From Actinacidiphila rubida (GTDB taxonomy: Bacteria; Actinomycetota; Actinomycetes; Streptomycetales; Streptomycetaceae), in the NCBI RefSeq assembly GCF_900110255.1, contig NZ_FODD01000002.1, forward strand, positions 310,001 to 374,000: a stretch of DNA of 64,000 nucleotides. The letters are read 5' to 3'. The notes beneath the pieces are model-generated. The model was not told the origin of the DNA. It did no database searches and worked only from the letters and a program-made list of their open reading frames with translations. The translations under genes were made by a program, and so were the position numbers. This document shows positions 26,178 through 33,841 of the stretch, piece by piece; position 1 is the stretch's first letter, and each line of letters opens with the position of its first letter.

Positions 26178-27239
26178 GTGAAAGTCGATGGCATCCACCT
26201 CGCGGGCATCGGTACGTACACCCCGCGGCCCACCCCCGTCGAGGAGGCGGTACGGCAGGGCATGTTCGATCCCGCCGCGGCCAAGGAGTCCGGTCTGCTC
26301 TCCGTCGCCGTCGAACCCGCCGTGTCCGCACCGGACATGGCCGTGCACGCCGCCCGGCAGGCCCTGGCGCAGGCCTGCCACGACCCCGACGACTTCGCGG
26401 CCGTCATCCACAACGGCGCCTACTACCAGGGCCCGGGGCACTGGTCCGCACCCCACTACGTGCTCCATCGCGCCCTCGGCCAGCCGATCCCCGCGTTCGG
26501 GATCTCGCACGGATGCCTGGCGGTGCTGACCTCCCTGCACCTGGCCGCCGGCCTCCTGGAGCACGGGCGGCCCGGCCGGCAGGCGCTCCTGATCACCGGC
26601 GCGGACAACTTCTCCACCCCGATGTTCGACCGGTGGAACGACTCCGAGCTCGCGGTGTTCGCCGACAGCGGCGTCGCGCTCGTGGCCTCCACCCGGGGCG
26701 GCTTCGCCAGGCTGAAGGCCGTCGGCTCCCGTTCGGCGCCCGAGTTGGAGGGCATCCACCGCGGCAACGACTCCCTGCTGCCGCCCGCCCGGTACCCCGA
26801 TCATCCCTGGCAGGTCGCGACGCGGCGGCAGGAGTGGGCCGAGCGCCCGGACGCCGATCCCCGCGACCTGATCGCCTCGGTCAACCGATTCGGTGAACTC
26901 GTCGCAGGCCTGGCCGAGCGGACGCTGGCCGAGGCCGGCGTCGGCCGGGACGCCATCGTCCGGGTCGCCCACACCGGCTTCAGCGAGAACTCCCTGCACA
27001 CGCTGCTCCTCGACCCGCTCGGCCTGCCCGTCGAGCTCAGCACCTGGGACCACCTGAGGACCCTCGGCCACGCCACCGTCGGCGACCAGGTGCTGGGCCT
27101 GGCGCATCTGTGGCGGACCGGTCAGGTCGGCCGCGGGGACCACGTGCTGCTCGTGGGGGCCACGGAAGGCCTCGAAGCGGGCTGCGCCGTCATCGAGATC
27201 AGCCGCGACGCCCGCGGCCCGGAAGCGGGGATCCGGTGA
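26178..27239 (+). CDS. KAS III-like acyltransferase with Cys-His-Asp site
   Basis: Protein of 353 residues starting at a GTG with AAGGAGG 7 bases upstream. It has the thiolase/KAS III fold: the opening 'IHLAGIGTYTP', the active cysteine in 'GISHGCLAVLTS' (Cys113), the histidine in 'VRVAHTGFSEN' (His265), and 'TLGHATVGDQ' near residue 300. At the third catalytic position the usual Asn is absent; the region offers Asp303 (and His298). A Cys-His-Asp set is known in the CerJ-like KAS III homologues that transfer acyl groups to O or N acceptors rather than condensing carbon chains. It therefore probably moves the acyl unit off, or onto, the carrier protein encoded next, with which it overlaps by 4 bases. 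No elongation partner is present. Confidence 0.8.
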   Translation: MKVDGIHLAGIGTYTPRPTPVEEAVRQGMFDPAAAKESGLLSVAVEPAVSAPDMAVHAARQALAQACHDPDDFAAVIHNGAYYQGPGHWSAPHYVLHRALGQPIPAFGISHGCLAVLTSLHLAAGLLEHGRPGRQALLITGADNFSTPMFDRWNDSELAVFADSGVALVASTRGGFARLKAVGSRSAPELEGIHRGNDSLLPPARYPDHPWQVATRRQEWAERPDADPRDLIASVNRFGELVAGLAERTLAEAGVGRDAIVRVAHTGFSENSLHTLLLDPLGLPVELSTWDHLRTLGHATVGDQVLGLAHLWRTGQVGRGDHVLLVGATEGLEAGCAVIEISRDARGPEAGIR

Positions 27240-27505
27240 CGGACGGCACGGACCCCGGCCCGGCCGCCGTCACCACCGACGAGGTGCGGAACACCGTCGC
27301 CGCCGTCCTGAAGGTGGCGCCCGGGCGGATCGGCGACGACACCGACCTCGTCGAACTCGGCCTGGACTCCCTGCGGATGATGCGGCTGACCGGCCGGTGG
27401 CGGCGCAGCGGGCTGACCGTCGACTTCCCCACGCTGACCGCCGAGCCCACGGTCCGCGCGTGGGCACGGCACCTCAACGGTGGCGGGCGCCCTGGGCCAG
27501 GATGA
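27236..27505 (+). CDS. Acyl/peptidyl carrier protein
   Basis: Protein of 89 residues, with a GTG that overlaps the TGA of the KAS III-like gene, so translation is coupled. The phosphopantetheine site is 'VELGLDSLRMMRL' (Ser45). The surrounding helices, especially 'TGRWRRSGLTVDFPTL' and 'EPTVRAWARHL', resemble the aryl/aminoacyl carrier domains of isochorismatase-type proteins more than fatty-acid ACPs. It is the probable tether for the aminoacyl group made by the adenylation enzyme. No phosphopantetheinyl transferase is encoded nearby. The last 32 bases overlap the 3' end of the convergent Asp23-like gene. Confidence 0.88.
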   Translation: MTDGTDPGPAAVTTDEVRNTVAAVLKVAPGRIGDDTDLVELGLDSLRMMRLTGRWRRSGLTVDFPTLTAEPTVRAWARHLNGGGRPGPG

Positions 27506-27857
27506 TCCGGGTCACGGTGACGGAGACGGTGACCGGTGCGGCCGCTCCTCGGCGCGCCATCTGCTCGGAGACCGCTGTCCGGACACGGTCGTGGACGTCA
27601 CGCGCCACGTCGACGGTGCGGCGCCCTTCGTGGAGGGCGCAGCGGACTTCGACGGTCCAGCCGCCCGAACGAGGGTCGCGTTCGGTGCGGATGCCGGCCT
27701 GGGGCGACGGCACGGGAGAGCCGAACGCGTGCCGGACCCGGGTGGCGGCCGCGGCCAGGGACTGGCCGAGGCTGGGCGGCAGTTCGGCCACGCCCCGCAC
27801 GGACAACGCCGCCTGGGTGGCGATCTGCTGGACGGCGAGCCGGTCGTCGGCCGTCAC
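27474..27857 (-). CDS. Small Asp23/Gls24-like protein
   Basis: Protein of 127 residues starting at a GTG that overlaps the stop of the preceding gene (GTGA). It has the short hydrophobic/polar alternation of the Asp23 fold, with 'VRGVAELPPSLGQ' near the N-terminus and 'DVHDRVRTAVSEQM' followed by a 'VTVSVTVTRI' strand at the end. It is the third gene of a minus-strand operon with the sigma factor and the zinc-finger/Asp23 protein. Asp23 proteins form membrane-attached assemblies linked to envelope stress in Gram-positive bacteria. Its role here is inferred from that context. Confidence 0.7.
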   Translation of the reverse strand: MTADDRLAVQQIATQAALSVRGVAELPPSLGQSLAAAATRVRHAFGSPVPSPQAGIRTERDPRSGGWTVEVRCALHEGRRTVDVARDVHDRVRTAVSEQMARRGAAAPVTVSVTVTRIILAQGARHR

Positions 27858-28534
27858 GGCCCGCTCGTCCCGACGGGTCGGCCGGCGGCCGGGCGGCGCC
27901 CGGTCTCCAGGACCGACACGAACTTCAGGTCGATGCGGCGTGCGGCCAGGCCGAGTTGCCGCTGGGCGGCGTAGGCGACGGCGCGCCGCACCTGGGCGCC
28001 TCGCGCGGGCAGCGGCCGGTCGAGGGTGCTGGCGAGCGTCATCACGATGTCCACCGCGGTGCCGCCGTGTTCGTCGGGGAACAGGCGGCAACTCGCCGCA
28101 CGCACTCCGGGCACGGTGTCCGCGGCCCGGCGCAGCACCTTCGCCGCCGACGTCTCGGCGACCCGCAGATCCCGCTCGCAGTCGTCGAGGGGCAGGAGCC
28201 GGCCCAGCCGTGTCTCGGCCCGCACCGCCTCGATGACCCGGTCGGCGACCATCCGCGCGCTGGGGCGTTCGTCGCGCAGCACACGGGTCGCGCGGTCGAG
28301 GGCGACCAGGCCCTCGGCGGCCTGCCGGCAGTGCGGGCAGCCGGCCATGTGCGGGTCGCGGCGGTCGGCGTGGGTGCGGGCCTGGTCCCAGGCCTCGCTC
28401 ACCAGGCGGCCGCACGGCAGCCGCTCGTCGCCCACGAGTCGTGCCGGATCCGCGGGACCGGTGGAACCGGGGGTACCGGCGTCCTGTGGCCGTTCCGGGT
28501 TCGGGGAGACGGCGCCCGCGTCCTCTAGCGCCAT
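27854..28534 (-). CDS. Zinc-finger anti-sigma / Asp23 fusion protein
   Basis: Protein of 226 residues starting at an ATG with AAGGAG upstream and overlapping the end of the sigma factor gene by 10 bases. Residues about 50-85 hold a His-x3-Cys-x2-Cys motif ('HMAGCPHCRQAAEGL') of the kind found in zinc-binding anti-sigma factors. Residues about 120-215 match the Asp23/Gls24 pattern ('AAKVLRRAADTVPGVRAA', then 'DRPLPARGAQVRRAVAYA'). No transmembrane segment is visible, unlike typical membrane anti-sigmas. Coupling with the sigma gene makes it the probable regulator of that sigma factor. A direct anti-sigma/Asp23 fusion would tie stress sensing to the Asp23 assembly. Confidence 0.75.
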   Translation of the reverse strand: MALEDAGAVSPNPERPQDAGTPGSTGPADPARLVGDERLPCGRLVSEAWDQARTHADRRDPHMAGCPHCRQAAEGLVALDRATRVLRDERPSARMVADRVIEAVRAETRLGRLLPLDDCERDLRVAETSAAKVLRRAADTVPGVRAASCRLFPDEHGGTAVDIVMTLASTLDRPLPARGAQVRRAVAYAAQRQLGLAARRIDLKFVSVLETGRRPAAGRPVGTSGP

Positions 28535-29193
28535 GAGGCCATCTCCTTCGTCAAGGTGCGCCGGGCCCGGAAGAGCCTGCCGCGCACGGTTGTCTCGCTC
28601 ATGCCGACCACCTGGGCGATCTCCTCGTAGGACAGCCCGTGCAGCTCCCGCAGGATCCAGCAGGCCCGCTGGTCGGGCCGCAGCCGCGCCAGCGCCTGGG
28701 CCAGTGCCTCCGTGGCCGCGGCGCTCTCGGCGGCGCGGGCGGGCTGCCCGCCGGCGTCGTGCGCCGCCGCCTCCGGAACGGCGTCCAGCGGCACCGAGGG
28801 AGCGCGTGAGCGCAGCACGGTGAGGCACCGGTTGGTGACGATGCGGTACATCCATGTACGGAACGTCGCGTCCCCGCGGAAGTCGGGGAGCCGCCGCCAC
28901 GCGTTGACGAGGGCGTCCTGGAGCGCCTCCTCGGCGTCGGGCACGTTGCCCAGCAGGCGGTACGCCAGTGCCAGCAGCGACCGGCTGTGGCGGCGGACCA
29001 GGATCGCGAACGCGTCGTCGTCGCCCTCGGCCGCCCTGGCGGACAGCACGGAGTCGGGCAGGTCGGCGTCCGGCGGATCGGTGCGGTCCCCCTCGCCGTC
29101 GGTGGGATCCGGGAGCGGTGGGCAGTCGGCCATGGCCGCGCCGCGGTCGATCCGCCCGGGCGCGGGCGAGGCTGCGTGTGCTCGAGCATCCAC
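28525..29193 (-). CDS. ECF-family RNA polymerase sigma factor
   Basis: Protein of 222 residues. The start chosen is a GTG at 29193 with GGGAAG 6 bases upstream; an ATG at 29133 would remove 20 residues. Sigma region 2 is at about 50-120 ('DAEEALQDALVNAWRRLPDF' and 'FRTWMYRIVTNRCL'), and region 4 is at about 160-215 ('LSYEEIAQVVGMSETTVRGR'). Between them is an Ala/Pro-rich linker. It has no C-terminal extension. The next gene overlaps and carries a zinc-finger anti-sigma motif. The divergent Asp23 operon, starting 185 bases away, is the obvious candidate regulon. Confidence 0.9.
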   Translation of the reverse strand: MDARAHAASPAPGRIDRGAAMADCPPLPDPTDGEGDRTDPPDADLPDSVLSARAAEGDDDAFAILVRRHSRSLLALAYRLLGNVPDAEEALQDALVNAWRRLPDFRGDATFRTWMYRIVTNRCLTVLRSRAPSVPLDAVPEAAAHDAGGQPARAAESAAATEALAQALARLRPDQRACWILRELHGLSYEEIAQVVGMSETTVRGRLFRARRTLTKEMASWR

Positions 29194-29378
29194 AGATCAC
29201 TTCCCAGCCGTTCAGGTGGCCCGACCGGCCCGCGACCGCGGTGCGTGACGCGCATCCGGTTGCCGGTGTGCCCGAGCCGGTCCGATCACCTCACTGGAAA
29301 GTGTGACGTTTTCCTCCCATATGTGTCCAATCCTCTGACGGACGCCGCCCGGCTGTCCGCACTCACGGGAGCAACGTC
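29194..29378. promoter_or_regulatory. Divergent control region of the two Asp23 operons
   Basis: The gap holds an inverted repeat GGAAA (29296-29300) / TTTCC (29310-29314) spaced by 9 bases and followed by an AT-rich tract up to 29330. GGAA is the usual -35 core of ECF sigma promoters, and here one copy faces each operon. That would suit shared control by the sigma factor encoded on the left. The arrangement is suggestive only. Confidence 0.4.
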
Positions 29379-29882
29379 ATGACCGACACCGCAACACGCC
29401 CCGACACCGACAAGCGCAAGGCCGGCCTCAGGGAGTCCGGCATCGGCAAGCACGGGGACCTCGCCGCGCCGGAGGACCGCGGGCGCACGACGATCGCCGA
29501 CAGCGTCGTGGAGAAGATGGCCGGTATCGCGACCCGCGAGGTCGCGGGCGTCCACAACCTGGGTACCGGCATGGCCCGGACCATCGGAGGCGTACGCGAG
29601 CGGATGCCCGGCACCCAGCCCAGCATCACCCGCGGCGTCCACGTCGAGGTCGGCGAGCACCAGGCCGCCGTCGACCTGGACGTGGTCATCGACTACGGCT
29701 ACGCCATCGCCGATGTCGCCTCCGACGTGCGTGTCAGCGTCATCTCGGCGCTCGAGCGCATGACGGGGCTGGAGGTCGTCGAAGTGAACGTCGCCGTCGA
29801 CGACATCGACATCCCCGACGACGGCGACGAGGACGGGGACCGCGGCGGGAACGCCGAGGACCGGCGCCGGCGCGTCGAGTGA
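29379..29882 (+). CDS. Asp23/Gls24 family envelope stress protein
   Basis: Protein of 167 residues, ATG with GGGAGC upstream. The full Asp23 domain lies at about 35-145: 'TTIADSVVEKMAGIATREV' and 'AGVHNL', then 'VHVEVGEHQAAVDLDVVIDY' and 'ISALERMTGLEVVEVNV'. The ends are charged and probably disordered; the C-terminus has a run of acidic residues followed by Arg. In Staphylococcus, Asp23 is held beneath the membrane by AmaP, and a homologue of AmaP ends this operon. First gene of the plus-strand operon. Confidence 0.9.
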   Translation: MTDTATRPDTDKRKAGLRESGIGKHGDLAAPEDRGRTTIADSVVEKMAGIATREVAGVHNLGTGMARTIGGVRERMPGTQPSITRGVHVEVGEHQAAVDLDVVIDYGYAIADVASDVRVSVISALERMTGLEVVEVNVAVDDIDIPDDGDEDGDRGGNAEDRRRRVE

Positions 29883-29973
29883 CCCCGGCCGAGATCCGGC
29901 ACCGGCACGGGGCCGGGGGGACCTGGCAGTACGGGCCCGGCCACCGGCACCGTCGACGGAAAGGCGAGGAACG

Positions 29974-30240
29974 ATGAGAAGCACCACGATCGGACTGATG
30001 AGCGGCATGGCCCTCGGGTTCGCGGCCTACTTCGGCGGCTTCGGCGCCTTCGTCGTGGTCGCGGTCCTGGGAGTGGCGGGCCTGGCCCTCGGCTTCCTGG
30101 TGCGCGCGGGCGGGCCCGGGGCCGGCTACCTCCGCGAGCGCGAGGACGACCTCCGCCGGGGCCTCGCACGGCGCGGCGACACACCGGCGGGCGGTCACAC
30201 CCGCTCCGGTGGTTCGCAGCACAGGGTGCGTGTCCGGTGA
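29974..30240 (+). CDS. Small two-span membrane protein of the Asp23 locus
   Basis: Protein of 88 residues, ATG with GAGGAA upstream. Residues 5-45 hold two hydrophobic segments joined by a Gly-rich turn ('LGFAAYFGGFGAFVVVAVLG'), then a charged tail with Arg and Glu. It resembles the DUF2273-type small membrane proteins that accompany Asp23/AmaP. The stop overlaps the next start (GTGA). It probably helps anchor the Asp23 assembly at the membrane. Confidence 0.75.
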   Translation: MRSTTIGLMSGMALGFAAYFGGFGAFVVVAVLGVAGLALGFLVRAGGPGAGYLREREDDLRRGLARRGDTPAGGHTRSGGSQHRVRVR

Positions 30241-30638
30241 GGATCCGACGGCGTCCGCACAGCCCGCCGCCCGTCACGGGCGACACCGGGCGGCTGCCGC
30301 CGCCCGCCGAGCGCGGCGCGACCGTGATCCCCGGCCCGGTGGTGGCCCGGCTCACCGCCGGGGTGGCGGCTGAGGCGCTGGCGCGGCGTACCGGTGGGCC
30401 CCTCGCCCACGCGGGCCTGGGCACTCCCCGGTCCACCGTCAGGGTGCGCCACGGGTCGGCCCGGATCGCCGTGTCGCTGGATCTGCCCTACCCGGGCGAC
30501 GCGGGCCGCTCCTGCGACGAACTGGGACGCGAGATCACCGAGCGGGTCTCCCACCTGACGGCCCTGCCCATCGAGCACGTGACGGTCTCGGTCCGGCGGC
30601 TCGTCCTGACCGACGGCCCCGGCCGGCGCGTGCACTGA
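30237..30638 (+). CDS. Asp23-like protein
   Basis: Protein of 133 residues, with a GTG overlapping the preceding stop. After a basic, Pro-rich N-terminus, residues about 30-125 follow the Asp23 pattern ('IPGPVVARLTAGVAAEALAR', then 'RIAVSLDLPYPGDAG' and 'LPIEHVTVSVRRLVL'). It is a divergent paralogue of the first gene of the operon. Paralogues in one operon suggest a mixed assembly. Confidence 0.75.
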   Translation: MRIRRRPHSPPPVTGDTGRLPPPAERGATVIPGPVVARLTAGVAAEALARRTGGPLAHAGLGTPRSTVRVRHGSARIAVSLDLPYPGDAGRSCDELGREITERVSHLTALPIEHVTVSVRRLVLTDGPGRRVH

Positions 30639-30695
30639 GTTCGACCGCGTTCAGCTGAGTTCAGCTGAGTTCAGCCGAGTTCACCTGAGTTCACC
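30631..30695. repeat. 10-bp tandem repeats between two Asp23-operon genes
   Basis: Six or so decamers in register with consensus TCAGCTGAGT, starting at the stop codon of the previous gene. The copies at 30651 and 30661 are perfect, those at 30671 and 30681 differ by one base each, and those at 30631 and 30641 are more diverged. The period is close to one DNA helical turn and each perfect copy contains the palindrome CAGCTG. It may be an operator array, a site that changes coupling to the next gene, or simple slippage. Confidence 0.85.
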
Positions 30696-30716
30696 GGTTC
30701 CTAGGACGGGATCATC

Positions 30717-31382
30717 ATGAGCACCCGACATCCCCCGGCTCCCGCAGCGGCGGCCGGCGCGAGGCCGCGCCCGGACCGGCAGGCGGGAACGGACCGACAG
30801 CCTGCCCCGGGCACGCGGACGATCGCGCGCGGCCCCGCGCGGCGGCCGTGGAGCGGCCGCCGGACGGCGGCCGCGGTGACCGCCGCACTGGTGGCGATCG
30901 TCGCCACCGCGCTGCTCTTCGAGGCGGTCCGGACGCGCACCGGGCACCCCGCGAACGGCTGGTGGACGACCCTCAGCGGGTACCTCACCACCCGGCCGGC
31001 CGACGACCCGTGGATCCTCGCGGGCGCCGCCGCCGCGGCCGCGCTCGGCCTGTGGCTGGTCGTCCTGGCGCTCACGCCCGGGCTGCGGCGCCGCCTTCCC
31101 CTGCGGGCACCGGCCGGCACGTCCCCGGCGACGCGCGCCGTGCTGGACCGCAAGGGCGCCGCAACGCTGCTGCGCGACGTGGCGATGCGCGTCCCCGGAG
31201 TCGGCGCGGCACGTGTGCGTCTCGGCCGGCGCCGGCTCACCGTCCGCGCCGACGTGCGCTTCGGGGACGTCGCGCGGGTGCGGACCGACCTGACGCGGGA
31301 ACTCCGGCGCGCGGTGCGCGACCAACTCGGCCTGGCACGCGAGCCGAAGCCGGTGATCCGCGTGCGCCGCGGCCCGACCTGA
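30717..31382 (+). CDS. DUF6286-type membrane protein of the Asp23 locus
   Basis: Protein of 221 residues, ATG with AGGA about 10 bases upstream. A basic disordered N-terminus (1-50) is followed by two membrane segments (about 52-72 and 100-122), then a cytoplasmic domain 'LDRKGAATLLRDVAMRVPGV' with 'VRADVRFGDVARVRTDLTRE'. This matches the DUF6286 family regularly found in actinobacterial Asp23 operons. The soluble part has an Asp23-like strand order. Probably part of a membrane-linked envelope complex. Confidence 0.8.
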   Translation: MSTRHPPAPAAAAGARPRPDRQAGTDRQPAPGTRTIARGPARRPWSGRRTAAAVTAALVAIVATALLFEAVRTRTGHPANGWWTTLSGYLTTRPADDPWILAGAAAAAALGLWLVVLALTPGLRRRLPLRAPAGTSPATRAVLDRKGAATLLRDVAMRVPGVGAARVRLGRRRLTVRADVRFGDVARVRTDLTRELRRAVRDQLGLAREPKPVIRVRRGPT

Positions 31383-31473
31383 CCTGGCCCGGCCCCTCCG
31401 GGCCGCGAGCCCGGCACACCCTTCCGGCGCGGCCCGTCCCCAGGCCCACCCCCACTCCCCTCCGGACGAGACG

Positions 31474-32082
31474 ATGACAGCACACACTGCACACACGCGG
31501 ACCAACCGGCTCCTGCTGGCCCTGCTCGGGCTCACGCTGACGGGCGGAGGACTCCTCGTCCTCGCCGGCGGGGCGGACCTGTACCGGCACTGGAACCTCT
31601 CGCCACCTGACGGTTGGCCCCTGCGGAACCACCACGACGTGCTGTTCACCTCGGCCGACGAGAGCCGGTGGGCGGGCCAGAGCTGGTGGTGGCCCACCGC
31701 CGTCGCGGCGCTCGCCGCGCTGGCGCTGCTGGCCGTCGCATGGCTCCTGGCCCAGGGACGCGCCCGGCACAAGCCCCTGCCCGTCGGCGGCACTTCGCGG
31801 CGGACCGCCGTGCGGCTCACCGGCGCCGTCCTGGCGGACGCCCTCGCCGAGGACCTCGCCACCGTGCCCGGCGTCGAGCACGCCCGAGCACGCGTCGCCC
31901 ACCCGCGCGGCCACCCCGAGTCCCGTATCGACCTGACCCTCGCCCCGGACGCGGCCCCCCGCCACGTACTCACCGAACTCCGGGAACCCCTCGCCCGCGC
32001 CGAACGCACCCTCGGCCGCCACGAGTTCCCCACCCGCGTCACCCTCCACGTCCCCCACCACCCCCCACGCCGGGTCGACTGA
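31474..32082 (+). CDS. AmaP-like Asp23 membrane anchor
   Basis: Protein of 202 residues. Two membrane spans (about 10-32 and 70-92) flank a short extracytoplasmic loop that is Trp-rich ('SRWAGQSWWWPT'). The cytoplasmic C-terminal domain has 'ADALAEDLATVPGVEHARAR' and 'PRHVLTELREPLARAERTLG'. This two-span-plus-soluble-domain plan is that of AmaP, the alkaline-shock membrane anchor protein that tethers Asp23 in Gram-positive bacteria. Last gene of the operon. The ribosome binding site is weak. Confidence 0.8.
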   Translation: MTAHTAHTRTNRLLLALLGLTLTGGGLLVLAGGADLYRHWNLSPPDGWPLRNHHDVLFTSADESRWAGQSWWWPTAVAALAALALLAVAWLLAQGRARHKPLPVGGTSRRTAVRLTGAVLADALAEDLATVPGVEHARARVAHPRGHPESRIDLTLAPDAAPRHVLTELREPLARAERTLGRHEFPTRVTLHVPHHPPRRVD

Positions 32083-32282
32083 CCCCTCGCCAGGTCCGCG
32101 GCTTCGGCGGAGCAGGACGCCGTGCACCGGCAGTGGTTGAGCCGGTGGCGACGGGCGGGTTCACCGCGGCTCCGCGTGGGCGCCGGGTCGGCGATCGGCC
32201 GTGTTCGTGTCGACGGATGACCGTGGGCAGGTTCGTTCGGGATCCTCGAGCCCCGAACCACGCGACTCCAGGGAGAATGTGG

Positions 32283-33818
32283 ATGCGCCCACCTTTCACG
32301 CGCACTCGCCTCATGACGGCGGCCGGATCGATCGCCGCGCTCGTCGGGCTGACGACCCAGATGGCGGCCGCCGCACCGACACCCGCGGCCGCGCCCGCCG
32401 CCGCGCAGGCACATACCTCGCCGATCAAGCACGTCGTCGAAGTGATGCTGGAGAACCACTCGTTCGACAACCTGTTCGGCAGCTTTCCGGGAGCCGAAGG
32501 CATTCCCGCGGGCACGACGCTGCAGAACCCGAAGGCCACGTACGACTCCGCGCCCCCCGTCAGCCCCGTGTGGGCGTCGCCGAACGAGGGCGACGTCTAC
32601 GCCGGCATCGACAACAGCCGGGCCGCCGTGCAGATGTCCATGGACTACCAGCCCCGGCAGGGCTACCTCATGGACCATTACACGATGTTCCCGTCCAACG
32701 GCATGGCCTCCATCACCGAGTTCGGCCCGCAGTTCACCCCGAACCAGCAGTACCTCGCCGGCCACTACGCGCTGGAGGACCACAACTTCCAGCCCGCGAT
32801 CGCCCCGACGCAGCCCAACGTGATGTACGCGCTGAACGCCGACGCGCACGGCTGGATGTACAACAACCTCAACCCGGACGACACCCAGCCGTGGAACTCC
32901 GTGTTCGACGAGCTGGCCGACCGCCACCGCACCGGCAGGGTCTACTACGGCGTGCCCCGGTCCCATCTGACCGGCACCATCTGGGAGAAGATCGTCCCGC
33001 CGGACCTGGCGGACCTGTCCACCGCGGACCAGTTCTTCTCGGACGCCGCGTCCGACAGCCTGCCCGACTTCTCCTTCGTGCGCCCCGGAGTCGACTACAG
33101 CGGCGAGCCGGAGGAGGACCTCGGCAACCCCGACGCCTGGATCGGGCAGATCGTCGACGCGGTGGCCAAGAGCCCGGCCTGGGACTCCACGGCCATCTTC
33201 GTCACCTACGACGAGGGCGGCGGCTTCTGGGACCACGTACCGCCGCGCACCGCCCACGCTTTCGGCTACGGCGAGCGCACCCCCACCATGATCGTGTCCC
33301 CCTACGTGCGGCAGGGCGTGTTCCATCAGGAGACGACGAACATGTCGATCCTGTCGTTCATGCAGAAGCAGTGGGACATGCCGCCGCTGAACACCCTCAA
33401 CGCCCGGCAGAACGACCTCAGCGACGCGTTCGACTTCACGCAGGCGCCGCTGCCCGCGCCCCGGATGCCGGTGGCGCCCACGGACACGCTGGCCTTCCGC
33501 GGCGGCAAGGACACCTCCCACGCGCCGATCCCCAAGCAGAACTCCCCGGCGACGTTCACCCTCGAAGCCAACGGCAGCGGCCTCACCCTCGACCCCACCG
33601 CGCAAGGACCGGTCACCCTGACGATGGTCCCGCCCAAGGGCGTCGCCGTCCCCGCCACCTTCCCGAGCACCGTCGACCTCACCGACGGCTGGGCCTCCTT
33701 CACCACCACGTTCACGCGCCCCGGCTTCTACCGGATCAAGGCCGAGGGACCTGACGGCAGCGTCGGCTGGCAGACGGTCGACGTCGGCGTCAACGCCACC
33801 ACGCTCCCCACCCCCTGA
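32283..33818 (+). CDS. Secreted phospholipase C / phosphoesterase (PF04185 family)
   Basis: Protein of 511 residues from the ATG at 32283, which sits 6 bases after GGGAGA; another ATG two codons earlier is too close to that site. Residues 1-30 are a signal peptide with two Arg near the start. The catalytic domain (about 45-390) has 'VVEVMLENHSFDNLFGSFPG' at the N-terminus and 'VTYDEGGGFWDHVPP' in the middle, the metal-binding and nucleophile motifs of the acid phosphatase A/phospholipase C family. The C-terminal 100 residues form a beta-rich domain as in Pseudomonas PlcH/PlcN relatives. The enzyme should release phosphate heads from phospholipids outside the cell. Phosphate starvation control is usual in the family, but no PHO box was located. 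It ends in a strong terminator. Confidence 0.88.
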   Translation: MRPPFTRTRLMTAAGSIAALVGLTTQMAAAAPTPAAAPAAAQAHTSPIKHVVEVMLENHSFDNLFGSFPGAEGIPAGTTLQNPKATYDSAPPVSPVWASPNEGDVYAGIDNSRAAVQMSMDYQPRQGYLMDHYTMFPSNGMASITEFGPQFTPNQQYLAGHYALEDHNFQPAIAPTQPNVMYALNADAHGWMYNNLNPDDTQPWNSVFDELADRHRTGRVYYGVPRSHLTGTIWEKIVPPDLADLSTADQFFSDAASDSLPDFSFVRPGVDYSGEPEEDLGNPDAWIGQIVDAVAKSPAWDSTAIFVTYDEGGGFWDHVPPRTAHAFGYGERTPTMIVSPYVRQGVFHQETTNMSILSFMQKQWDMPPLNTLNARQNDLSDAFDFTQAPLPAPRMPVAPTDTLAFRGGKDTSHAPIPKQNSPATFTLEANGSGLTLDPTAQGPVTLTMVPPKGVAVPATFPSTVDLTDGWASFTTTFTRPGFYRIKAEGPDGSVGWQTVDVGVNATTLPTP

Positions 33819-33841
33819 CGCACCCCCACCATCCCCCCCCA

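Noticed and set aside
23201..26413. 1070-codon minus-strand frame opposite the methyltransferase and adenylation genes
   Set aside because: Composition is low-complexity Arg/Gly/Val and lacks motifs; the plus strand carries the conserved A3-A10 and SAM motifs.
27236..27505. Fatty-acid ACP
   Set aside because: The helix after the Ser site and the Trp-containing end match aminoacyl/aryl carrier domains, and the operon has an amino-acid adenylation enzyme.
30631..30695. CRISPR array
   Set aside because: The units are 10-bp direct tandem repeats without spacers, and there is no cas gene.
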